Assembly: GCF_029227915.1 (NCBI RefSeq)
Contig: NC_079875.1
Coordinates: 10,663,001 to 10,727,000 of the forward strand
From: Hydractinia symbiolongicarpus
Taxonomy: Eukaryota > Cnidaria > Hydrozoa > Anthoathecata > Hydractiniidae
Length of the DNA stretch: 64,000 bases
Direction: 5' to 3'
Shown here: positions 54,961-64,000 of the stretch, piece by piece
Layout: every line of letters starts with the position of its first letter
Position numbering within the stretch: position 1 is the stretch's first letter
The notes under the pieces: model-generated
Seen by the model: only the letters and a program-made list of their open reading frames with translations
Databases searched by the model: none
What the model was told of the DNA's origin: nothing
Made by a program: the position numbers and the translations under genes

Positions 54961-56444
54961 ACCTCCAGAGCAATTAATTGCGTCAGAGTGTCCACGCGAG
55001 CAATTTTGCTCGCCATATTTTTCGCTAAAAAAACTTTACATTTAGTCTCTTAGGGCATCTTTTTCAGGAGAGGCGTGCGCCTTGGCACACACCTAAATAG
55101 TTTCAGACGCGTGATTAAAATGCCTGCCACATTTCCAGTTTGGTCGGACATGTCCGTGGCTCGTTTAGAACTTTCGTTGGTTAAAACGTCCGATAGATTT
55201 TCGTCTTGGATAGACACTTTTAGATCTCAGAATTATTGAATAGTCCTGGTCCTTGAAACCCACAAGCAAGCCTATTCATAGCCAACCTGACCATCCTAGC
55301 TAATTCACCGACTCCTTACTTAGTTAAAAGAACTACGTAGACATTAATCTCTTTTGCCTGGACCCTCCATCGTTGATAACCAGGTCTTACACAAGAAATC
55401 CAGCCATGTGGTTCTCCGACGAAGCATGGATAAAGCAAATCTGCAAAACTGCACTTACAGGCGGAACAGACAATTTATCATGGATTTATAGATAATTTCT
55501 TCATTTGACGAAACAATTGGAAACCATAGCAGTTCCAAATTTAATGGATTATTTTCTTTATGCCGCAACTGTTATTCAAACAATTTTAAAAACAAAACCC
55601 ACATGCAGTATAATTTTTTTTTCTGTATAAATTTTATGTACCTGACGTCTACCTGAACTTTCCGAATGAATTTGGAAGTTTTATTTAAACCATGCAGATA
55701 AAGATTTTTTTTTAATTTGAAAACGAAGCATATTTTTTCCTATTTGCTGAAAAATAAACAATAAATTTATGAAAACGACAGTATAGTCAGGCATACTATT
55801 TCGGACATGTAGAAAAGGAAGTTAAGATTGAGAGAGTCGCTATACCAGTAGACGCTCGATCATCGTGTTTGGGGTTCACAATTTAAAATGTCCCCCACTT
55901 TTCTTCTGCAAAATGAATGCGCAACAAAGATTAACCTTAATGCCCGTATCGCAGCCGTTTCACAAAATGGCGAATGAACTTTTGAACCATGGGTGTAAAA
56001 TAATCACACCAAATATCTTTTCAGTTTCAGGTTGAGCGTTCGTGCAGGAATTTCACTTAAAAGACCATCAATTCTTAAGAAAAACATTTACAATTATCTC
56101 AAAATGTTAATATTTACGTGAGCAATTGCTCGCGACTCATGACAAGGCCTGTAAAGCATACATTCTTGTCTAATTATGTTTAATTTAAAAATATACCTAA
56201 AATTACTATTGTTCACAATCACTTTCACACCACTTTTGTTCTTGGGATTTGGAATTGCAATATTTTCACATTTTTTTGCTTGTCTGCCTTGTTTTGTATT
56301 GTTGCTGTGTAAGTTGTGTGTTGTGTATTGTCCACAATGGCTGTCATACTTCGAGCTCTGCTAACTTTGGCAGTTTCCGGGGTTTACTAGGGCATAATTT
56401 TTAATCAATAATGTATTTATCTCCTTAGTAAACTGAAATATATG

Positions 56445-56482
56445 TTTATTTCATTCATTCATTTATTCATTCATTCATTAAA
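56445..56482. repeat. (CATT)n tract, possible retroposon tail
   Basis: Tandem TTCATTCATT units after an AT-rich stretch downstream of LINE-like sequence. Confidence 0.7.
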
Positions 56483-56968
56483 TATATACATACCAAACAA
56501 ACCTGAAGAATATTTTTAAGAAAATTTTTGTCGCCACATGTGCTCTTTTTCACTGATCCCTATTTGAAATTCACTTTACCAAGTTTTCCTAATGTTGCAT
56601 CTGTTTTTTGAGCACCAGAAAAAGGTTCATGGCGATGTTTCATGCAGCTATTATCTATATACATCTAAGACAAGTCACCAAGTATTATAACCATTTTGAT
56701 CATCAAATAGACTTTAGAGATAATTCAAGTGGGTCTCAGATTGGTATAAAACCATCATACACATAATTCACAAAACTAGGATGTTTCAGCCAATTTTTTT
56801 GCTTGATCTTGCAGAAAAGGCCACCTTGTATACCAGCATTTTTGCAAAATTGTTTTAAGGGATGGTTTATAGTCAAAACCATGGAGTTAAGAAGCAAGCA
56901 GAGTTGCCAGATAAATGCTAGAGCCACTTGTATAGATAATCAAGTAATTAGGTTGGTATATATATATA

Positions 56969-56998
56969 TACAGTACAGTCTGAATGTAATCTACCGCG
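56969..56998 (+). repeat. 30-bp inverted repeat, left arm
   Basis: TACAGTACAGTCTGAATGTA followed by ATCTACCGCG. The exact reverse complement occurs at 59170-59199, bracketing a degraded LINE. Confidence 0.9.
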
Positions 56999-57459
56999 GC
57001 CGCGAAACTCGCATGAATAGTTACACAGAACAATAACATCTCGATAGCTTTTGTTTCTTTAAGAAAATAATTGCCTCACTGATAAACAATGACCCCACGC
57101 GATCGATTGTTTAATCACAATAGGTTGCAAGATCAATTTTAGCAATCTATTTTGCGCGAACTCTTTTGAAATTTTTAATTACAGATATTAAATATGAAAG
57201 TTTATAATAGTTGTTTAGTTTAGTTCCATTACAAAATTAGTCATTGGAGTTGAATTAGAAAGAGTATTTTAATATAAAGTTACTTTGATAAACTTTTTCA
57301 TCATGGACACGATTGTATTTTTATGAAATGTTATTTGTCTAGAAAAGTTTAATTTGTCTGCAGTGATAGATACTTTTTTAGATTGCAATTTAAAAGTTTA
57401 AAAGAGAAAAGCGGCGATAGAAATGTTTTTTAGATCGCATTTTGGGTGAAGATTGGCAA

Positions 57460-58918
57460 GGCTGCATCTGGATATATTGGAGTTGAGCTTATTACAAGTC
57501 TTGCTAACCAGATTATAAAGGATGGTGCTATTCCGAGTGAGTGGCAGTCGAGTGTATAATAGTGAATTGTTTCAAGGGCAAGGGTGATGCATTAGAAAGG
57601 GGTAACAATAGAGGTTTGAAGTTGGTTGATCAAGTAATGAAAGTTATTGAAAGAGTGATTGATAAGTTACTTAGAGAAAGAATTGATATAGATAAGAAGC
57701 AATTTGGTTTTGTTCCAGGGCGTGGCACTATAGATGCAATATTTTTACTCAGACAGCTTTAGGAAAAGTATTTAGGAAAAGGAAAGAATCTCTATTTTGC
57801 CTTTGTAGATTTAAAGAAAGCTTTTGATAGAGTGGCAAAGTTATTTGGTGGGCTATGAGAAAATTAGGTGTGGATGAGTGGCTAGTTACGATGGTACAGT
57901 CTATGTACAGCAATGCTAGAAGTCGTGTCAGGATTAACGATTCACTTAGTGATGAATTTAGTGTAAATGTTGGTGTACATCAGGGTTCTGTACTTAGTCC
58001 TTTGTTGTTTATTCTAGTCTTAGAAGCGCTGTCGATGGAGTTCAGAACAGGTTGTCCATGGGAGTTATTGTATGCAGATGATTTGGTTCTCATAGCAGAG
58101 TCGATGGAAGAACTAGTTGAAAAGTTTGAGAAATGGAAGAAAGGACTAGAAGAGAAAGGGCTAAAGGTAAACACAGCAAAGTCTAAAGTCATGATTAGTA
58201 GCATTGCAGCCAATTGTGACCTTGTAGTTGGAAAGTGGCCTTGTGGAGTTTGCAGGAAAGGGGTTGGTAGTAACTCAATTTTTTGTCAGACTTGCAAGCA
58301 TTGGGTACATAAGAAGTGCAGTAGTATTAGTGGAAGGTTAAGAGCTGACATTCAGTTTGTATCCAAGTGTTGCAAAGGTAAGATTATAGAGAATGAAGTA
58401 TTTCCAGCTTTAATGATGTACAACAGTGGCTCATTAGAGATAGTTGAGAACTTCTGTTACTTAGGTGATATGTTGGGCAGTGAAGTGGGTGTTGGAAGAA
58501 GTGTTACTTGCAGGATAGGTTCTGCTTGGAAAAGTTCAGAGAGTTACTTCCTTTGTTGACTAGCAGAGTCCTGTCAATTAAGGCAAAAGGTAAGTTGTAT
58601 GAGGCCTGTGTAAGAAGTGTTATGTTGTACGGTAGTGAGACATGGGCAGTGAACCAGGAAGATCTTGACCGTTTAGAAAGGAATATGAGAATGGTTAGGT
58701 GGATGTGTAACGCCAGTCTGAGAGACAGAAAGAGTTCAGATGAGCTAAGAAGCAGGCTAAGTCTTCGTAGAATTAAAGATGTTATCCAGATAAGAAGATT
58801 GAATTGGCTGGGGCACTTGGAAAGAATGGAGGAGGATAATTGGGTAAGACAGTGTAGAGAATTGATAGTTCCTGGGGCAAAGGCCCCTAAATGCACTAGA
58901 ACCTTTTTAAGTAATTAA
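57460..58918 (+). pseudogene. Degraded RTE-like LINE reverse transcriptase with zinc-finger insert
   Basis: RT blocks appear in order but in changing frames: KKQFGFVPGRGTIDAIFLLRQ, AFVDLKKAFDRV, VNVGVHQGSVLSPLLFILVLE, the catalytic LLYADDLVLIAES, a thumb region (KGLKVNTAKSKVM) and the C-terminal GSETWAVNQEDLDRLERNMR and LNWLGHLERMEEDNW. A Cys/His cluster (CGVCRKGVGSNSIFC, then C..CKHWVHKKCS) sits between the thumb and the tail; I recall this insert in related metazoan RTE-like elements. Disruptions include a TAG at 57760-57762, a frame change near 57830 and another near 58510-58550. No endonuclease domain remains. Confidence 0.85.
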
Positions 58919-59169
58919 ATTAACAATACATTCTCGCGAAAGATTTTTATTATTTAATTACTTCACCCTAATACTTAAGGGAATAGCTTATCAATACATT
59001 TACACAATGCTTCTAACTATTACAAGAAATATAATTGCTCCGATAATTCTTCGTGAGCGCATTGTTTTTAAACATGCAAATATAAACTCGCAAAACCCTT
59101 AAGGGATTCAATAATAACAAAAGACAAACGACTGCCTTCATCCACGCAAAGGTGTGATATTGGCGTGTA

Positions 59170-59199
59170 CGCGGTAGATTACATTCAGACTGTACTGTA
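59170..59199 (-). repeat. 30-bp inverted repeat, right arm
   Basis: Exact reverse complement of 56969-56998. The similarity does not extend clearly into the interior. Confidence 0.9.
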
Positions 59200-59469
59200 C
59201 GCTCAAGTAAAAGTTGAAACTTAATTATAGGTTGCCAAAAAGTGTTTAAATATGTGAGACACAAAAACATTGGAAAGGGTGAGCAGAGGGAAAGACAGGG
59301 TTGCGATGACTGTGTTGCCATTTCAACAATCAAAACTATATATATTTTCTTTATATATTTTCAAAAAGAATATTCAAAGGATTGTACAAACCTAGCTAAA
59401 AAAATGAATGCTTAACTAAAAATGTGAATCTAGCTATAGCTTAAAGACAAAAAAAGAGTTTGGGTTGTC

Positions 59470-60140
59470 TCATGACTGTCTCTGTCTGTCTGGCTTGTCT
59501 GATCTTACAACTTCAAATTCACAGTCTGGATATGCGAGGTTGTCGTAAGACTCGGAGGAGGATTGCGGAAGCTCCTCAACCAACGCTGCTTCCACTAACT
59601 ACAAAAATAAATGTTAATAGATGCAGTAATCTCGTTACCAATTAACTTAAATTAATTTTAAAGTTTTCTTGCCTATGTTTTGCAGCAATTGAAAACAAGA
59701 GCACTGGGAATGAGGTATATTTACTAAGTATTTCAGATGTAAAGTAATGAGGGAATTATGAGCAGAGCAGCGATGAAAAAACATATTTCAATATATATTA
59801 GGCTTACCTCTTTTGATTGTTTTTTTTCAGCTCTCGATTTTAAAGTCGCGCGTTCCTTAGAAGGACGCTTGTGAGCGAATATAGTGGGTATGGATTTTGG
59901 CAAAAGTCTTCGTTTACAAGGACGATCGTTATAAAACTCTTTGACCTGACGATCCCAACTTGGATCATAACAACTTTCGTCGAAATGATCCGAGCAAACA
60001 AAAATTTGAATGGGAAGATCTTTAGTCCCTATTGCAGCAATCCAAGCTTTTTTTACTAGCGGGTCCTTAGGCAAGCTGAAAAAAGTTTTGTCTTTATTTT
60101 TTCTTTTCTTGTTATCACAGCCATAAGCAGCACAAGACAT
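59470..60140 (-). CDS. THAP-domain zinc-finger protein, 153 residues
   Basis: Exon 60140-59808 joins exon 59598-59470 in phase 0 (donor GTAAGC, acceptor TTTTTGTAG), ending TGA at 59470. The THAP module starts at Met1: MSCAAYGCDNKKRKNKDKTF, then FSLPKDP, KKAWIAAIG, FVCSDHFDESCY and a C-terminal LLPKSIPTIF. This gives the C2CH zinc ligands (two Cys in CAAYGC, then Cys and His in CSDHF), the invariant Trp in KKAW, and a Pro near the domain end. THAP proteins bind DNA sequence-specifically and often regulate transcription. The rest is a short basic linker (RPSKERATLKSRAEKKQSKE) and an acidic tail, without a transposase domain, so this is a THAP-only host protein or a domesticated fragment. No similarity to the degraded THAP of the 27-31 kb transposon is obvious. 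Confidence 0.85.
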
Positions 60141-60391
60141 ATTTGTAAAAATATGAAGAACCTTCGAACCCGCTAACTTGCTACGAAAAGAAATATCCCT
60201 TTCACGCATGTTTTTTTTAAAAGCTATTCTCATGCTCAAAACACGTTGAGGCTATTTATCATTTAGTCCCGAATCCCTTTTCTTTTTTTCCGTCAACAAA
60301 GTAATGAAAAAAAAAGATCCTGGGACCTAAGTTGATAATTTTCATCGCTAGCCTTTCATTTTTGAATGAACGGTGTACCTCGTACAAAAAA

Positions 60392-60423
60392 ATGAATTAT
60401 TTATATATATATGAATAATTCAT
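60392..60423. repeat. AT-rich palindrome
   Basis: ATGAATTATT and its complement AATAATTCAT flank an alternating TA core; 32 bp in all, nearly perfect. It lies about 250 bp upstream of the THAP gene start. Confidence 0.85.
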
Positions 60424-62104
60424 GTGATATATATGATACGGGGGTAAATTAGCTACGAACTGTCTAATATATATATACACGAATATAAAAAAAATAAATA
60501 AATACGGCGTTAACTTTTTGCCTCACATTCCATACAATGAGTTTGTTATGATTTGTTTCTGAATTGCTCTACGTCACACGCAAACATATTTATCCAGCCT
60601 CACTTTCAATGCAGACTTATTCCCGCCATGAGCGAAGGTCATGCTTCACGAAGAAAGTCAATAAAGAAAAAAGGTTAGACTTCTATAATAATAAAATACG
60701 AAGTGAATGAAGGGGATTTTCTTTAATAACAAGTGGAGGAGAATTGATATAAGGTATATATATTTTTCACCGTACAGTCCCTTTAAATGAAGTTGTTTTG
60801 ATTGGTAACGTCTACCATTTTATAAAACTCTTCACACGGCAAACGAGAAAGTTATAATGACCATGGAATGTAGACTTGTCACCCAGGCTTTTTCTAATCC
60901 ACCCGTGTTTGACAGAAAAAATTAAAAAGCCATGGGAACGAGGTTAAATGTAGACCAAATACTTTTCGAATAACTTGGCTAAAACAAAGAATATGTAAGA
61001 ACTGTATGCAGGTTGTAATACAATTTTCGAAATTTTAATTAGCATTTTAGTTATAGGCGCATTATTGAGAAGAAAGTACTTTGCTAGAAATTTTTTTTAC
61101 TTTTTTGAAATCTTCACACCTTATTGCTTTTCCGACTTGTCTTTTGAGATTTGTGTTAATGTTGATGCAGAGCTTGTTTTAAACATCCAACCGCTTTATC
61201 ATCGTTTATCTATGCACGAAGATTTACTTGCTTCTGCTGTAGAAACCAAAGTTCTACCATCACACGCGGAAATAATCTTGGCAGCAAACTGAAGCAATTA
61301 CATGAATTGAAAGATACATGACATAAACATTACGTGAGAGTACATTCTTTTAACCAGAATAAATGCATTGAAATCCTACTTGTCAATTATCTATCGTATC
61401 GCATGTATTGCAGCTTTACCAACTATTTTTTTTGTCCAGCAAACTTGCGATGAACCAACTGATAAAATGATGTCTTTACGGAATACAGAAACAACAGCTT
61501 TAAACTGGACTTGGTAAGACGGGCTGTTGCCTTTGTTTTTATTTAAACCGACCAAAGTTGCGATAAAGTTTTATAAAAAGGCTATTATGCTTACTAGAGC
61601 GCTTAAGTAGTCCATATGGCTGTTCGCCACCGTTTTACCTGTTATCAGTTCTCAACAAATTGTCATTTACAGTTAATTTTTTAACTTCGCAAAAAATTAT
61701 TCAATAAAATAAAAAAAGCTGTTTACTTAATATTTTGCTACGACGGAGTATTTAGGTCTTTGATTAGGGCCTAAGAAGATTATGAAATTGATTACACTGA
61801 AGTAATCTGAGTATAAAAGCTTTTTGAAGGAGATCTTATTTTATCCGATTAAAATATATATTTGTACTCTCCGTCTGATGTTTTGATTATGTGCTACCGT
61901 TCTTAAAATGTGTTTCTAAATGTTCCCTTAGTAACTGAATTAAGTCAATAATCTGTACACTGCTTGAAAGAGAATGTAGGAAGTATAATAGCTAAAACTT
62001 AATTTTGTTGGTAATTTGTAAACTGCTTGAAAGAGAAACTAGGAAGCGTAAAAGATTGATTTCATTGGTAATTACTGAATCGTGAATATTATTCTTATAA
62101 ACGC
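60424..62104. other. Intergenic, no recognised gene
   Basis: A 75-codon open frame at 61065-61292 follows an AG-rich acceptor-like site and precedes an AATAAA near 61360. It has no recognised domain and no clear partner exon. Nothing else stands out. Confidence 0.4.
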
Positions 62105-62228
62105 TATAAAAAGCGCTCTATGGAGTCAATTCCTTTACTAGGTGTTGGTCATTTAAGAAGCAATTTGTATATCTTGTGACAGAACTACCAATAGCGTGAA
62201 GATTTGAAGTCTACACATTAGTATTAAG
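62105..62228 (+). promoter_or_regulatory. TATA box and non-coding first exon of the PLA2 gene
   Basis: TATAAAA at 62105-62111. Transcription likely starts about 30 nt later, and a 5' UTR exon ends at the donor GTAACT (62229). The intron runs to the acceptor TTTTTACAG at 62501, three bases before the coding ATG. Confidence 0.6.
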
Positions 62229-62504
62229 GTAACTGATGTAATAAACGAACAATCATTTTGATTTTTACTAGGTTGACTGATCTAAATTAAATCTGCATTT
62301 TATTTTCTAAAGCGTTGCAAAGTTTAGGATAAATCGTGAGGGATTTGAAAGCACGACTTCTAGCTTGCAATACTTGGAAATCTAAAGTCCAGGTGTATAA
62401 ATTTACTTAGTCAAAAACTCACATATGAACCGTTGTTCCTATAACTTCTCTTCAATATAGTTTTCTTGAGTAATTTTGAAATGCAACTTTTATTTTTACA
62501 GAGG

Positions 62505-63855
62505 ATGAAGAAGCTAATATTAGTGTGTGTTTTACTCACACATTTGGTGTTAGCGTTTTCCTACAAATCTGATGATAAGAAAGTGTTGAGAGAATTGGCG
62601 CATGATATAGCTGGAGAGGATCACGAAAATTCTGAAAGTTACCAAGAGGAAAAAGATCTTCCTGAGGAAAATTCCGATGAGATAGATGATGCTTTTGATG
62701 ATGTTATCGAACAGGATGAACAGAAGGGGAAGTTGAAAAACGAACCGTTGCCTTTCGGAAGGCGACGAAGACGTTGGATTCGCAGACGACGTTCTTTCCG
62801 TAGAAGACGTTCGTTTCTTAGAAGACGTTCGTTTCTCAGAAGACGTTCGTTTCTCAGAAGACGTTCGTTTCTTAGAAGACGTTCTTTTCTCAGAAGACGT
62901 TCGTTTCTCAGAAGACGTTCGTTTCTCAGAAGACGTTCGTTCCTCAGAAGGCGTTCGTTTCTCAGGAGACGATTACTTCGCAGAAGAGGAAGCTGGTTGA
63001 CAAGAAGGAGACGTTGCTCCCATGCTTTAACAAGACGAAGAAGTAGGTCGTAAAAATATTTTGAATTATTTAACACACCTTAAAAACTGAGAAACTTCAA
63101 TCTTGTTCGTGTTATCAAAGTGTGAAAATTGTGGACTTTTTTTATTAATCGCGCACCTTTTTTGAACCTGTCTTAGAAATGCTTAAGTTTTGACCAATCC
63201 TAGTCACTGCGTTCAACCATTGTGACCATATCATGAGCAATTCGTTTAGGGTCCTTTCTGCAGACGTACAGTATCTTTATTAAAAGGTTTGTTTTTTGTT
63301 TGTTTTAGCGGCTAATTGCTACACGAAAAGTAACGGATGTGGTGGAAAGGGATCTAATGTGCCAATTCCTTACAAGAGTACATTTAGAGAGTCATGTAAT
63401 AAACATGATATTTGTTACTACTGCGTAAGTAGAAGTGGAATATTTATCTTCTTATACCAGTAATACACATAATGTATTATAGTTTTGAGTACATATAGCT
63501 ATTTTGATTCTTTATTTTCTTTCATTTTAAATCTTTATTTCAACATTATTTGACTGTTGACAATGTTTGGGGTAAAATTTTAATAGCAATCAATCTCTTT
63601 ATTTCTTAGGGACAAACGCAAGGCTGGAGCAGACGTTCTTGCGACAGTAGGATGTACAGCGACTTTAAAAAAGTATGTGGCTGTAAATATAAAGGCTTTA
63701 AAGCGTTTGGAAAAATACCTTGCAAAACGGCAGCATGGGGTATGTACAGAGCTGTTAGAGCATTTGGAAACAAATACTATCAAAAGCAAAGTCCAGCTTG
63801 GTGTAGAAATCCATGCGTTGTTGGAAGAGGAAGTCCAAATCTTCCATTGAAATAA
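62505..63855 (+). CDS. Secreted phospholipase A2 precursor with RRRSFL-repeat pro-region
   Basis: Three coding exons join in phase: 62505-63042, 63309-63424 and 63610-63855 (299 residues). ATG 62505 follows the 5' UTR intron acceptor by three bases. Parts in order: signal peptide (KKLILVCVLLTHLVLAFS); an acidic propeptide to about residue 80; an Arg-rich stretch with nine consecutive RRRSFL hexads, encoded by an 18-bp tandem repeat; a short basic linker; then a Cys-rich PLA2 domain with CNKHDICYYC, which holds the catalytic His-Asp dyad and calcium-site neighbours. The HDxCYYC form and small size fit the conodipine / group IX-like secretory PLA2s found in cnidarian and cone-snail venoms. Dibasic sites around the hexads would allow proteolytic release of the enzyme and perhaps of cationic peptides. 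No stops or frame breaks are seen. Whether it acts in venom, digestion or defence cannot be read from sequence. Confidence 0.85.
62797..62965 (+). repeat. 18-bp coding tandem repeat (RRRSFL)
   Basis: Nine near-identical copies of AGAAGACGTTCGTTTCTC inside the PLA2 precursor. Variation is mainly at synonymous positions (CTC/CTT, CGT/CTT), suggesting recent expansion with the peptide conserved. Confidence 0.92.
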
Positions 63856-64000
63856 CTTTTGTGTGTTGCATTTTTGATGTGGAATAGTTTGTAGAAAGTT
63901 AATATGTTTGCATTTTATAACTTCTTAAAACGCACCATTTTATTTAACTTTTATAACTTGAGGATGAAGTTTCAGACTGGAATAGAGACAATATATGTCT

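Noticed and set aside
61065-61292. 75-codon frame before an AATAAA
   Set aside because: Could be a terminal exon, but no upstream partner or homology was found.

Overview
This is an AT-rich animal genomic window with low gene density, spliced genes with GT-AG introns, and many transposons and tandem repeats. Several features suggest a cnidarian, most likely a hydrozoan: a P-like DNA transposon of a kind I associate with cnidarian genomes, a cationic-repeat secreted phospholipase precursor, and repeated intronless membrane-anchored SGNH hydrolases. No ribosomal or mitochondrial marker is present, so the species is not settled.

Layout. 1.6-4.4 kb (minus): 5' half of a GPI ethanolamine phosphate transferase 3 (PIGO) gene whose 3' exons lie off the left edge. 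7.3-7.7 kb: a MITE with a second copy at 36.5 kb. 8.9-10.2 kb (minus): a decayed gene of the choloylglycine hydrolase / penicillin V acylase family. 12.6-15.5 kb (minus): two intronless SGNH/GDSL hydrolases, one with a frameshift, separated by another MITE. 15.5-18.3 kb: three minisatellite or satellite arrays.

20.9-48.2 kb (minus): one WD-repeat gene, probably WDR93-like, which I rebuilt as 15 phase-consistent exons (696 codons). Its introns hold most of the middle of the window: a 15-bp Z-DNA-prone array ending in a perfect hairpin, a LINE fragment, a tandem run of a hairpin-headed repeat rich in TGACGTCA, a 4-kb P-like transposon with two convergent damaged genes, a small orphan gene, a Penelope-like fragment, MITEs, and a third SGNH hydrolase on the plus strand.

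49.1-54.1 kb: a nearly intact Ty1/copia LTR retrotransposon with very short LTRs, a 5-bp target duplication and two ORFs split between integrase and reverse transcriptase. 54.6-59.2 kb: LINE remnants, one bracketed by a 30-bp inverted repeat. 59.5-60.1 kb (minus): a two-exon THAP zinc-finger gene. 62.1-63.9 kb (plus): a secreted phospholipase A2 precursor with signal peptide, acidic propeptide, nine RRRSFL hexads and a HD-dyad PLA2 domain. Host genes appear functionally unrelated. The recurring themes are lineage-specific secreted or membrane hydrolases and nested, partly recent transposon insertion.
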